NCBI GenBank assembly: GCA_022702705.1
Contig: CM040423.1
Span: forward strand, 126,842,295 to 126,906,294
Direction of reading: 5' to 3'
DNA from: Papilionanthe hookeriana x Papilionanthe teres
Lineage: Eukaryota > Streptophyta > Magnoliopsida > Asparagales > Orchidaceae
Length of the DNA stretch: 64,000 bases
Below are positions 12,971 to 24,870 of the stretch, one piece after another; within the stretch, counting starts at the first letter, position 1; each line of letters opens with the position of its first letter. The notes under the pieces were generated by a model, which was given only the letters and a program-made list of their open reading frames with translations, was not told where the DNA came from and searched no databases. The translations under genes were made by a program, and so were the position numbers.

Positions 12971-14804
12971 TTGATTTTAATTATTGGACCATTTAACATT
13001 TTAAGCTTTAATTCATTTAAGGGTTATCTTCTTTTAATTTTTAATTTATTTAGTTTGGATTATTATTTTAATTTTTAATTAAGAACTAAATATTATTGAA
13101 GTGATTTATTTAGGGATTTTTAAATTAAAAAATAAATATACTCTTAATAATATCCCTATTTTAGTAATCCAAATTTTAAATATAATCTTTCCAAAATTTA
13201 AATTAAAAAATTAATTAGAGTTTCATTTTGATATTTTCAAAGTGTTTAATGGGTTTTTACCCTTTTAATTTTCCTAAGTTTCAATCATCTAAGAGAAAAT
13301 TAAAATCAAATATTTTACCCTCCATTTTGATTAAAACTAAAGTTTTAATTAAGGGTTAAAATTTTTTAATTGCCTTTATGCCCTTTTGGGGTTATTGATT
13401 TCATAACTCACTAAATTGAGCTCAAATGAATTTGAAATTTTTATTTCACCTCACTCACATGTCAATTAAGACATTAGAGGAGAAAATGTGATTTTTTTGA
13501 CTTTAATTTATTTATATAATTATTTTTAAGTAGAAAATAGGGGTTTTCAAAGAAAATTCAACAACATGACCAAGGTAAAGTTTCTGTCCTTAAGAAAATT
13601 ATGGGATGATTCTAATGACTAGAGAACCACTTGGACCAATTTGGTGATTTTTTGACTCATATTTTATTTATTATTATTATTTTGAGTTTTAGAGTATTAA
13701 TTAATTTTAAAATAAAATAAAAATTAAAAAATAGATTTTATATTTTCCTTAAATTTGTCTCACCTCAAGGAGTCCAGAAAAACAAATTTTATAATTTTTT
13801 GATTTTTCTTTGATTTATTAGAATTATTTTAGTGAAAAAGGTTGAAAATTCATTTTTAATATTAAAAATTACATTAAGCCTTTAAAAATCAATATCTTAT
13901 ACTAGGGACTTAGGAAAAATATTTTGTTTGTTCCTAAGTGATTAGGAGTCAAAATGTGACATTTTTATGATTTTTAATTTTTTTTGTGATTTTTTTTATT
14001 TTTTAATTATTAAAATATTAAAATATTATGAAAAATCAACTTTTTTAGAAAAATCCAATTTTAATTTTCTTGAACTCTCCTGATATCAGAGAAGCTCCAA
14101 AACTATTTTTGTGAATTTTTTAAAAGAATTTTTGGAGTTATGAATTTTTGAAGTTCCACTTTGCTTATGAGGCTTAATCAATCCATTTGGTGGGGTTAAT
14201 CAAGTCCAATTGATTTCAAAATTTTATGTAAGGTTCCTCTGACCATAAAGAGAAATGGAGAATTATTTTTAAGTCAATTTAGTGTGTGATTAACCCTAAT
14301 TAATTCAAATTCAATTTTGGGAGTTTAGGCCAATTAAGGTTATTATGAATGAATTAACTCAAAATATATTTTTCATAGGGTCCCCTTGTCCTAAGAAACA
14401 CCACCAAATTTTCCTAAAATTTATTTTACAACATGCTAATTATTGGAATTAGAATACCTAAAACAGTTACATGAACTTGAAAAATCAATAACTTTCACAG
14501 AGATGGCCTCTAACCTTGAAAAATTCAGGGAATGTTCCCAAGATTAGAGGCTTCAAAAAACCTATGGTCTCATGCCATGGTGAATTGTCTATGCAAATGG
14601 AGAATCAAAACATTGGAAACAGTAAATAAATTATGAAAAATAAAATACTCATCCAATTAACTTGATTTCTTTTCCACATTATTCTCCTCTGTTCACTGAG
14701 CAAGAGGGTATTTTTATTTTTTTTTATGGTTTATCTATGCAAAGATACGAATTTTTGAAGTTTTGGTATTTAAATAAATCCAAAAAATCCTAATTTTTTA
14801 TTTA

Positions 14805-15015
14805 TCCGATTCGGCACCGCGTCATCCTTGTCTGGATCGAAAGCCCACGCATCGCTCCGTGATTCGGCGCCGCCATCTGAGTCAGTGCTACGGGGGCCCG
14901 CCATTCACTTACCATTGCGCAGTCCGGCTTGATCTCGACCGTCCGCTCGATACACGCACGATCCAACTGCTCCTGGTCATCGTCTCCGACTGGTGTGCAC
15001 CCGTGACCGTCCACA
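14805..15015 (-). other. Conserved GC-rich island in LTR A
   Basis: A sharply GC-rich stretch in an AT-rich LTR, homologous to 24655-24870 and 59150-59365. It includes GACGGTCACGGGTGCACACC in element sense. It is downstream of the presumed TATA box, so it would be transcribed. No conserved reading frame is seen across the three copies. Confidence 0.7.
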
Positions 15016-15603
15016 CTAAAACCTTAAGATCTCACTCGATTCTCCATGGATTTTTGCATTCTTATACTATATCGATTCGTCTTAAAGAGACGAACACATC
15101 TATATGGTTAAGGTGCATTGAAATCAACTCAAACTAAATGGAGAATCTCCAGGAGCTCGGGATGAAGAGTGAGTTGATACCTTTACTCAGAGAAGTGAAG
15201 CTTTGATCTGAGGGTTGTGACACCTTCGATTGAGTCCAAGCAAGCTCCAGATGAAGTCTCTCGCTCCGGGGAAATGCCTAGGTAAAAAAGTGACCAAGGC
15301 CGATCACAAAGCTTGGAGGCTGGAAGCAATGGCTGGCCTAGTGAGGGGGCTTTTGCTGGGAAACTTCTCCTCTTGGTCCGGTGAAGGTGTAGAGTCAATC
15401 AATTTGAAGGCTGGCTCACTGTGGTGAAGTGTCCTGGTTTTGGGCTTGAATTTCAACTCTAAAATTGGACTCGCAGAGAGGGCTTTAGGGCTGGATTTTA
15501 GTGGGGATCAAGTTCTCTATGTCTGGAGAGGGATCTGGAGTGATTTTGGCAGAGTTTTGGTAAGGTTTGGTTCAACACCTCTTTTGGCCGAGAGGAGGTG
15601 GCG

Positions 15604-15611
15604 CTTAAATA
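15604..15611 (-). promoter_or_regulatory. Candidate TATA box, LTR A
   Basis: In sense, CTCTATTTAAG at the same LTR position as CTCTATTTAAAC at 24060 in the 5' LTR of B. It lies about 2.35 kb into the LTR. Conservation between copies is the only support. Confidence 0.4.
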
Positions 15612-17937
15612 GAGGTGGCTAGAGGGCTCACCGGGGGGATTTGATGGCTTGGATCAACTGCTCAGGGCAAGGGAAGAACAACCATGGTGTTCAATTGGGC
15701 TAGGACAACTCAGCAAGGAGAAATCTAAAAATTGGCTCACATGGGTGCTCTCGGCCTGGTGGTTTCCGGCGGCTGTGGTGGCTGGCCGGCCAGGGTCAAG
15801 TCACTGTTGTCATCAGGAGGGTCAGGGGTTGGCAATGGTGCAAGCAATGGAGATTGTCCACGTGTAGAAAGCTTCATTCAAAATGGAATGGGGGAGGGGC
15901 TCTTTTGGACTCAATTTGGTCATCCTATGGGTTTAGGTTGGGTGCACCTTTCCAAGCTCTGATTTGGGCTAAGGGAGGTCGAGTGAGTCGACTAGATTAG
16001 TGGGGAGAAGTCACTATCCAAGCATGTTTAAGTTTAAACATAGTTTAGGGGAAGCATGAAAAGGTTTAATCACTTTTAAGAGAATCCTTAAAGAGGCTCC
16101 TCATCTTGCCTTTTATGGGATGGTCACATGTCAAACTTCTCATGGCTTTACATGGGGCTTAAGGATGGCTTCATTTGGGCTTAGCGATGGCTTAGTCAAT
16201 TTCATTGAAATGGATTTTAGGAATTTTGGCATTTTGATGGGAATTTGGATAAAGCCTAATTTGGAATGATTTAATCATAGGTTTTAAACTTTAGGGAATG
16301 ATTTTATCAAGTGGATGATGAGAAGGAATTGTTATGTGGGCTTTGGATGAATTTTTAGGCTTTTGGGTTTGGTGGAAGTGGGCTTTTTAAAAGGCTTAAA
16401 TGGGTGGGCCTTTATATTTCAAAATGGACTTTTGGATGAAGAATTTTGTGAAAGACCATGCCAAATAAATGTTGGGTTTAGTTTAGGGATGTTTCATGAA
16501 TGGTTTGGAATCAATTTGGTGTGCTTTGGAGTAGAATTGGGTTGAATTTGGGCTTTTATGGTAAAGGGGCCAAGGTGGGCCAAATTGGTCTAACTTGGGC
16601 TAAGGTTGGGCTAAGTTTTAATTTGGTGTAATATTAATGTTGATAAATGTTAATGGGAGCGTTACAAAGAGTTTTCAACTTTGGTTGGGCTCTAATTATG
16701 AGATTTGGGCCCATTTGGGTTAGGTTTGGGCTTAGGTCAATTTAAGAGATTTTGGTTTTGGGTTAGGTTTGGGTGGAGTTTAGGTTAAAATTTTGGGCAA
16801 ATCAAGTTAGATTTTTGTTTATGAGGATGTTAGGAAGGCTTTAGAAAAGATTTGGGGCCAATTGGAGTTGAATTGGGCTAGGTTTGGGTCATGGGTCAAA
16901 ATTAGGCCTTAAGACCCAAATTGGAATTGGGCCCAAATGTCAATCAAATTGGACTTGGATTTGGTCTAAATTGACATTGGGGATATTTAAATGAATTTTA
17001 GAATTTAATTGGACCAAAATTGAGGTCAATTAGGGTGGTTTGGTTTGACATTGGGTTCACTTGGGTTAAAAAAATTGGTCAAATTTGGGGTTTTGGTAAA
17101 AAGTTGGGTAAATTGGAAAAATTGGCCAATGGTATAGTTGAAAAAAATGAAATTGAGAATATTTTGGATTTTCTGGAATTTTCTGGGAATTTTTAGAAGT
17201 TTTTGAATTTTTGGGGTAAATGGGTATTTTGGTAATTTTGGGGGTTTGGGGGTATTTTTGGAAATTTTGGTATTTTTGGCCAATGATGGTCGATTTGAGT
17301 GGTGGGAAGTGTTTAGGATTAATTTTGAGAATCTTGGGTAATTTAGGTAATTTTGCAAATTTTAGGTCATTTCAAAGGTATTTGGTAAGTTTGGTCGGTG
17401 TCCGGGGCCTCGAGTGTCAAAAACTGAAGTTTTGAAAAAAAGAAGATTGATGAAATGTGAGTGAAATGGAATCATTTTGGTTGAGCCATGAAACCATATT
17501 AAGCCCATATGAGCCATGAGAGGACTCATTTGAGGCATTCACTATGTTGTTCCTAACCCTCTTAGCTGGGGCTTAGGGGTTAAGGACCATCCATATGAAT
17601 TACCTACATGAGTCAGGAAGTCAAGTTGGGTGAGAGTGTGGTTTTAGGACTTGGAATGTGTGTGAGAGTGTAGTGTATGTGCAAGTCAACCCTCACCAGA
17701 CCAGGCCATCCAGGGTATTCTTAAGGCCAAAAAGTCCTATAAGGAACTCATCCTTTAAACCTCCACATTTGATTTCAACCCTCTTGGTGATTAGGAGTCT
17801 ACAATCAAGTTTGTGGGGTTTGTAGGGAGTCAAGAAGTGTTTGAATTTCTAAATGGTGGATTCCATTTCTAGTCCTCTAAGATTATTCAAAGGAAAAGCC
17901 TAAGGCTAGATCCTAAGTACTAAAGAGAGAAGCAAAA

Positions 17938-17958
17938 GACCTCATCAAAAATGAGGTC
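17938..17958. other. LTR-terminal inverted repeat (A)
   Basis: GACCTCAT-CAAAA-ATGAGGTC, a perfect 8-bp stem four bases from the LTR end. Confidence 0.85.
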
Positions 17959-17962
17959 AACA

Positions 17963-20355
17963 GTAACGAATTGGATAATATATAGGAATGACATGCATTA
18001 AATAATGTATGTGCCAAATAGGAGCAATCCTATTATTTACCCTCTTTCTGGTACCCCCTCTTTAGAGTGCTATATAGAACATTGGAAAATCCAAGAATTA
18101 GTCCTTAAATCCAAGGTTAGGCTGGGAGGATACTGGCTGCCACTTCAGAGCTCCCACATTCCTTCACCAGAAGGCTAACCCTAGCTTTAGTTACCAAACT
18201 TTAGGACCAAATTGGGGATCTCAGCATGTCAGCACTGAATAGGGCCCTATCAACGGCCTATTTTAGTGGTCTCGGGTTTCTAGTGCCACCGACACCGGTT
18301 TGGGAGCCCCGGCGCCCATCCTGCACAGCTCCACCATTATTGCTCCGCTTGGCTCCGTTTCAGCTCTGATTCTCCCCTTCTCAGTTGCATTGCATTCCTA
18401 ACAGATAGCCCTACAAAAAATAACCTTTCTTTAAAGTGTAATAACCTTTTGAAATAACCTTTAACCAATACCTTTTGAAATAGGCCAATTTAACCAATAC
18501 CTTTTGAAATAAGAATAAGCTTATGATTGTTTTTAAGAATTTTTCTTTTAAAAAGATTTAAGTGAAACCAATTTTTGATTAGGCTTCCCTTCAAGCTTCT
18601 CCTCACTTATTTTCTTTTCTTTTTTTTTTCTTTTCTTTTGGGATCATTTTCAATCCCATTTTTTCACTTTTTTTTCTTTCGGGATCATTTTTAATCCCTT
18701 TTTTTTTACTTTTTTTTCTTTCATTCTTTGAGGATCATTTTTAATCCCTTTTTTCACATTTTTTTATGTGAAGATTACAATATCTGGATAGGTCTTTATT
18801 AATTTTGAATTTCACTATCCTCTCTCTCAAATCCAAAACATAAAACATTCCCTCACTTTTTATAAGTGTAAGTATTAGTTGAAAAGGTTTTCAATAAAGG
18901 CTCAATTTTCATTAAGTATAAATCTAAGAATTTTAGCTTTTCAAATATTTAACTCCATTCTACCATAAGAAGAAAAATAATTTTTCCATTGTTTCCAACA
19001 AAATATCTTAACTCTAGAACAGTTTCCTCACATATGATTTCAACTAAGTTATTTTTCTAACATTCCTAAAATCGAAATTATAGTAACCTAAAGGTAACAC
19101 CACATACCACAAGTCATTTTAAAAGTGATATCAAATTAAATACAGGCTACTGAGGAAAAATAAAGTTACAATTTAAAATTTTTTCTTTCCCCCAAACTTA
19201 AATTTTAAAATATTTTGCAATTAATTCCATAAAATATTGCAGGAAGAAAAGTAAAGGTTGAATCTACTTACTACTACAACATTTACTACTACTACATCCT
19301 ATCAAATTCATATACATGCATAATCAAGATAGAATGACAGTAGGAGAAAGTAAATCTAACCTAAAACATGCTTGTAATCAAATTACACTAAAAGGAAGTA
19401 TTTTTACATTAAAACTTTATTTTTCTTCCTACCCCCAAACTTAATTTTTAACATATATAGCATTCAGTACAGAAAATATAAGCAGGAAGAAAAATAATTT
19501 AGAAATTCTATCTACCACAAATGTCTATCAAAACCATTTACAAGTATTCATTAGAATAGAACAATATGCAGCAGAAAGTAAATCTAAACTAATCATGCCA
19601 TAATGAAATTCACTAAATAAAAGTTTAACTAGCATAGCAGGTATCAACAAGGGAATATAAAAATGTTCTTCAATTATTATATAAAATTGCAACACAAACA
19701 TAAACACAAATAAGATAAATGAGGTCAATTCTTCCATTAACTCATCACATCACACTAATTTACTTCCAATTTCTAATGAAATTACTACACTAATAAATTA
19801 TGTACATTTTAAAATGATTTTATAGATTATAATCCTAAAGATAAGATTATCCCTGATAAATTGGTTCCTAGGCGCCAATCTCAGTCACCATCTAATCTCT
19901 ATAATTAAGCACCTCTAACTGTTATAAATCATAGTGTAAGATCATCTAAAATTTATTCATCAAATAGGTTCATAACTCCTATCAAATGAAAACAAAGTTT
20001 GAGAAAGAATGTAACAAAATTGAGATGAAGCTGTCATTATTCAAATTCATGATATCTCTTGTAAAACTCAAGTCCAAGTAAGACCCGAGTTATAGTGAAC
20101 TCGTCAATCCAACTACTACAAGAGAACATACAAGTCTAACCATAATAAGAAGTTAAAGAATCACCTCCCTCATGACATACAAAGATCAAATCAATCTACT
20201 AACAATCCAAACATCTACCAATCAACAATAAAACTTATCAATCCATAATGACACATAAAGATCAAGTCAATCCACTCTAAGCAAACACCATACAACACTA
20301 ACAATCATGACTCTCAAGTGCACTAAATCAAAGCACACTGATAACTATGGGTTGC
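17963..20355 (-). mobile_element. Athila-type 3' end fragment
   Basis: The stretch 18000-18220 matches the inner part of the nested Athila LTR at 36840-37000 in the same direction (GGAGCAATCCTATTATTTACCC, then the 'GGGAGGATACTGGCTGCC' block). The LTR part ends near 18450 with CTTTAAAGTGTAAT. The part from 18550 to 18860 then matches the 3' untranslated region of element C (38355-38530, 'CCAATTTTTGATTAGGC', 'CTTCTCCTCACTTAT'). The remainder to 20355 is AT-rich non-coding DNA with polypurine-like CCCCCAAACTTAA motifs (19191, 19432). Element A broke this LTR at 17962. No gene is visible. Confidence 0.6.
18638..18760. repeat. Three small hairpin repeats in a T-rich tract
   Basis: GGGATCATTTTCAATCCC, GGGATCATTTTTAATCCC and AGGATCATTTTTAATCCC are separated by CTTTTTTTCTTTC runs. 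Each can fold into a GGGAT/ATCCC stem. The related tract at 38390-38465 in element C has the pyrimidine run but lacks these hairpins. Confidence 0.7.
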
Positions 20356-20544
20356 TGATACACCTAAAATATATAGTATTTTTATGCACATTTTTATACC
20401 TATTTTTAATGATATTGCACTTTAAGGGAAGGTATTTTGTGTATTTCTTGCAGGTATGATGAAAATGGATGGTCATGATGAAGAAGCAAAATTGGATCAA
20501 ATTTGGAGCAAAAATAATGAAAAATCAAAATTTTGGCACTGGCA

Positions 20545-20572
20545 GCTAAGCGCCGCTAAGCGGGCGCTTAGC
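20545..20572. other. GC-rich hairpin in Athila-type LTR
   Basis: GCTAAGCGCC and GGCGCTTAGC form a perfect 10-bp inverted repeat around an 8-base loop that itself repeats GCTAAGCG. It lies 190-217 bp inside an otherwise AT-rich LTR, at the same offset as the CGCCGTCGGCG motifs in the LTRs of element C. Confidence 0.85.
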
Positions 20573-21626
20573 CGTCATAGTTAAAAATCGAAATCTTCAT
20601 GTATTTGGCACCAATTTCAAAGGGGATGGATGCAACTCTTGGTGGTAACTACCATAACTTCCTTTGGGCGGCAAGCTTGATTGAAGAGGTGCGTTCCTTG
20701 GTAGATACATCGAAGCTGGACACATTTTGAAGTGACACTAAGGCACCTTTTGGTTTACTATTTAAAGAGAGTCTTAGGAATGACTAAGTGCTCTTCCACT
20801 GCATTTTGAAGGGTCATTTTACTTTTCTTCCACTGCTCTTCCACTTGCATTATGAAGAGAGCTTTTAGAGTATTTTACTTTTATTTTGTGAGAGTTTTTA
20901 TTAAGAGTAGGAGTAGAGAGTAGAAAGGAGAAAAGGGTCGGAGTGAAGTCTTCTTCTTCCCACTTCTTTTCTTTCTTTTAGTTTAGTTTTTATTGAAGTC
21001 TGAAGTTTGTATTATGAGTCATCGGAGTTGGGAGACTTGCTCTGAGGAGTAGTTTAGCCAAGAGTCAAAGTTTAAGAGGAACTTCCTTAGTCTTCTGGAG
21101 AGGATTTTCAGATAATTGTTAACTTTTAATCTTTATATTAATACTTGCTTTAGTTTGTTATTTTTCTTATTGTTTTTAATTTCAAATCAATGTGTTTTTG
21201 TATTTTCTCAATGCATTCTAAGTAGTTTACTTTATATTTTTCTTTATTAAATGGAGAAGTAATTAATTTATAAAGAATTGTTATGGAAAGTATAAGTGTT
21301 TAAAAGTTGGAAGAAGTTGTGAAGATTGATTCTAAAAACTTTGTTTACTTCTTAATTTGGCTTGTTAAGTTGTAAAATTTCTTGAGATTATTTAAGATCG
21401 AATGCGATATTGTCTTATAAAAGTTAGTAAGAATCTTACGCAATTATATGACTGAGAATTGTAGTCCATATAATTGAATGTAATATTAGAAGATATTTTT
21501 ATGGAAGGGAGTAAATTAGAGGATTTTAGAGTGACAAGCTAAAACCCTCTAATTTGGTTTGATGTTTTTAGTTTTGTTATGAGAAGTTAGCCACCAGGTG
21601 GTGGGAATTGAGGGAACTCTAGAGTG

Positions 21627-21631
21627 AGAGA
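21627..21631. repeat. Target-site duplication of element B, left
   Basis: AGAGA directly before the 5' LTR, identical to 63545-63549 directly after the 3' LTR. Confidence 0.85.
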
Positions 21632-21635
21632 AGTT

Positions 21636-21656
21636 GACCTCATTTTTGATGAGGTC
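21636..21656. other. LTR-terminal inverted repeat (B, 5')
   Basis: GACCTCAT-TTTTG-ATGAGGTC, a perfect 8-bp stem beginning four bases from the LTR end. Confidence 0.85.
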
Positions 21657-22142
21657 TTCTCTTCTCTCTTTAGTCCTTAGGATCTAGCCTTGGGATTTTC
21701 CTTTAACTATCTTAGAGGACTAGAGATGGAACCTACCCCTTTAGAAACTCAACCACTTCTTAACTCCCCGAAAACCCCACAAGCTTGATTGTAAACCCCT
21801 AATCACCTAGAGGGTTGAGATCAAATGTGGAGATTTAAAGGATGAGTTCCCTATAGGACTCTTTGGCTTTAGGATGGGTGGCCTGGTCTGGTGAGGGTTC
21901 ACCTGCACACATTACACTTTCACACACATTCCAAATCCTAAAACTATTCATGCCTAGCTTGACTTCCTGACTCATGTTGATAATTCATATGGATGAACCT
22001 TAACCCCTAGGCCCTTGCCTAAGAGGGTTAGGAACAACATAGTGAATGCCTCAAATGAGTCCTCTCATGGCTCCTATGGGCTTAATATGGCTTCATGGCT
22101 CCACCAAAATGATTCCATTTCACTCACACTTGCTCAATTTTC

Positions 22143-22227
22143 ATTTTTCCAAAATTTCAATTTTTCCAAAATTTCAATCTTTCCAAAATTTCAATTTTTC
22201 CAAAATTTCAATTTTTCCAAAATTTCT
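22143..22227. repeat. 17-bp tandem repeat, five copies
   Basis: ATTTTTCCAAAATTTCA is repeated five times (one copy has ATC, the last ends in T). The 3' LTR has a single copy at about 56937, so the expansion happened in one LTR after insertion or was lost from the other. Confidence 0.9.
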
Positions 22228-24059
22228 ATTTTTGACCCCCTGGGCCCAAGACCCATCAAACCTACTAAAATCCCTTGAAACTACCCAAAACCACCAAATT
22301 TCCAAATCACCCAAAACTTTTGCAAAATAACAGTAAACATTTTCCCACCAATCCAATTGATCATTTACAGCCAAAAATACCAAAATTTCCAAAAATACCC
22401 CTAATACCCTCCAAATTACCAAAATGCCCCCTCTTGACCAAAAAATCCAAAAATTCAGAAAATTCCCAAAAAATTCAAGAAAATCCCAAGTATTCCCAAT
22501 TTTATTTTGTTCAACTACACCATGGGCAAATTTTGTCAATTTACTTCACTTTTACCAAAATCCCCAATTTAGCCCATTTTAAACCCAAGTGAACCCAATG
22601 TCAAACCAAATCACCCCAATTGACCTCAATTTTGGTCTAATTCAATTCTAAACTTCAAATAAACATCCACAATATTAATTTATACCAAATACAAGTCCAA
22701 TTTGATTGAAATTTGAGCCCAATTTCAATTTGAAGCCTAAGGCCCAATTTTGGCCCATGACCCAAACTTAGCCCAAACCAACCCAATTCAACTCCAATTG
22801 ACCCCAAACCTTTTCTAAACCTTCCCTAACATCTCCATAAACAAAAAACTAACATAATTTGCCCAAAATTTGGACCCAAACCGCACTCAAATTCAACCCA
22901 AACCCAAAATCCCCAATTTAGCCTAAACCTAAGCTTAACCTTAACTTAGCCCAAATCCCAAAATTGAACCCCAACCAAAGTTGAAAACTCTTTGTAAAAC
23001 ACCTATAAACATTTCTCAACATTAATTTTACACCAAAACCAACTTTAGACCAACTTTAGCAAAAGCTAACCCAATTTGACCCATTTTTGTCCCCTTACCA
23101 AAGAGACCCAAGTTCAACCCAATCCAACCCCAAGCCTTACCACATTGACTTAAAATAGCTCATGAAACATTCAACACTCATTGGGCCCAACCACTACAAG
23201 GCTCCTCATCCTAAAAAAAAAAACCCATTTTAAAATTTAAAAGCCCATTTCCCATGCTACTTTAAAAGCCCATAGAAAACAAACCCAAAAGCCCAAAATC
23301 CACCTTAAAGCTCACATTACAATCTCATCTCATCCATCCTCAAATAATATCACTCCCTAAGTGCTAAATCCATCATGAAAATCAAACCAAAATGGCATTA
23401 TGCCAAATCCCATGAAATAACCCCAAAATTTTCAAAATTCCATAAACTTTTTTCCATGAAAGTTGACTTGACTTTTCCCAAGCTAAATGGAGCCATGAAG
23501 CCATGTATGAGCCACATGGGAGCCATGAAAGCCTTGGACACCTCACCATACCCAAAGTGGCAAGAAGAGGGGACCCTTTAATGATTCTCTTAAGAGTGAT
23601 TAACCACTCCCATGATTCCCCTAAACCATGCTGAAGCCTAATTGTACTTGGATGGTGACTTCTCCCCACTAATTAAGCTGAGCCAAATAGCTTTCTCTTC
23701 AGTCCAAGCAGGCCATGGGGAGGTGAACCTAGCCCAAAACCATGGGTTGACCCAAACCAAGCCAAAATCACCCTTTTCCCATTCCATTTCAATTCACCAC
23801 TTTTACACATGGCAACCATCAATTGAACTCACAGGAATCAAGCCCTGACTTCCCTGAGCCTGAGGTTGACCTGACCCTGGCCGGCCAGCCACCACAGTCG
23901 CTGGAAATTGCCATGGCCGAGAGCACCATGAGATCCCAACATTAAAATTCTCTCTTGCTGAGCTGCCCCATGCCCAATGGCCATTGGAGCTGTTCTTGCC
24001 TTGCCCAGAGCAGTTGATCCTAGCCATGAACTCCCCCTGGAAGGCCCTCCAGCCAACTC

Positions 24060-24067
24060 TATTTAAA
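24060..24067 (+). promoter_or_regulatory. Candidate TATA box, 5' LTR of B
   Basis: TATTTAAA in the context CAACTCTATTTAAACCCC, conserved in LTR A (15604-15611). If it is used, U3 is about 2.45 kb and the transcript would have a leader of several kilobases within the LTR. It lies in the 240 bp missing from the 3' LTR. Confidence 0.4.
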
Positions 24068-24654
24068 CCCCACCCCTCTCGGCCAAAAAGAGAGTTGCAA
24101 AAAAACCATACAGAAACTCTGCCAAAAGTGTTCCGGACCATCCTCCACACTTAGAGAAATTGATCCCCAGTGATAATTTGCCCTAATCCCCCTCCACAGA
24201 GCTCAATTTCTCAGCCAAAATTCCACCCAAAACCAGGACACTTTCCAATTCTCCACCAAAATCAAATTAAACTCACCCACAAGTGCACAAGACCAAGAGA
24301 ATGAGTTCCTCAGTGAAAGCCCCCTCTCCAGGCCATCCATTTGTTCTAGCCTCCAAAGGTTGAAATCGGGTATGGTGGAAATTAGGTCTAGGCAATTCCC
24401 CAGGACTAGAGACTTCATCTGGAGCTTGCTTAGGTTCAATCAAAGGTGACAAACTCTCAAATCAAAGCCACACTTCTCAAAGCAAAGGTATGATCTCTCT
24501 CTTCTTCCTGAGCTTCTGTACATTCTCTATTTTGATTGGGTTAATTTCATGCCACATAAACCATATGGATATGTTCGTCTCTTCAAGAAGAATCCATAGA
24601 GTATAAGAACATAAAAATCCATTGAGAATCGAGTGAGATCTTAGGGTTTTAGTG

Positions 24655-24870
24655 TGGACGGTCACGGGTGCACACCAGTCGTAGACGATGACCAGGAACC
24701 GTTGGATCGCGCGTGTATCGGGCAGACGGTCGAGATTAAGTCGGACGGCGGAATGGTACGTGAACCGCGGGGGCCTGAAGAGCTGACTCAGATGGCGGCA
24801 CCGAATCAGAGTGCGCCGCGTGGCCTTTCGGAGCTGCCGAGGATTGCGTGGCGCCACGTGGATAAGTAGG
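24655..24870 (+). other. Conserved GC-rich island, 5' LTR of B
   Basis: A stretch dense in CpG (GGACGGTCACGGGTGCACAC onward) in a very AT-rich LTR. It is homologous to 14805-15015 and 59150-59365. It lies about 600 bp downstream of the candidate TATA box and would be in the transcribed leader. The frames are not conserved across copies, so an RNA structure or protein-binding role is more likely than a small ORF. Confidence 0.65.

Larger units (their letters stand above)
5391..17962 (-). mobile_element. Truncated Tat/Ogre-type retrotransposon (element A)
   Basis: A minus-strand relative of element B. It retains the full 5' LTR (10497-17962), the PBS, the leader, ORF1, gag and protease with its C-terminal extension. 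Alignment with B stops at about 5391, which matches B position 33612. Thus RT, both RNases H, integrase, the third ORF, the 3' UTR and the 3' LTR are all missing. The right flank GTAAC (17963-17967) should be the target duplication, but its partner is lost. Every ORF is broken. Its use here is comparative: it keeps gag sequence that B has deleted and an intact protease motif that B has lost. Confidence 0.85.
10497..17962 (-). mobile_element. 5' LTR of element A
   Basis: A 7466-bp LTR. In sense it starts TGTTGACCTCAT at 17962 and ends CCGTACA at 10497. It can be aligned along its length with both LTRs of B. Shared landmarks are the terminal stem, the 'CCC/AAAATTT'-rich region, a TATTTAAG box (15604-15611), the GC-rich island (14805-15015), the AATTA pentamer tracts (12740-12970), and splice-donor-like CCAGGTAAT sites near 12031 and 10862. 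Several short ORFs lie in it but none is conserved between the copies, so I call no gene. Confidence 0.9.
20356..21631 (+). mobile_element. Athila-type LTR, 5' part (interrupted by element B)
   Basis: It starts TGATACACC and is alignable with the sense start of the element C LTR (TGATCACAG at 37996 minus). Shared blocks are ATACCTATTTTTAATGATATTGCACTTTAA and TTCTTGCAGGTATGATGAA-like sequence. The LTR is interrupted at 21631 by element B and resumes at 63550. No polypurine tract precedes 20356, so this is a 5' LTR or solo LTR rather than a 3' LTR. It carries a GC-rich hairpin at 20545-20572. It holds no gene. Confidence 0.7.

Noticed and set aside
14802..15867. ORFs of 60-92 codons inside LTR A
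   Set aside because: Frames are not conserved in the homologous parts of the LTRs of B.
16200..17450. Open frames in LTR A with Pro/Asn- or Gly/Phe-rich repeats
   Set aside because: Low-complexity TTTTGG/CCAAAA sequence shared with non-coding LTR parts of B.
22015..24869. ORFs of 70-126 codons inside the 5' LTR of B
   Set aside because: Not preserved in the 3' LTR or in LTR A. The composition follows low-complexity CCAAAATTT and GC-island sequence.
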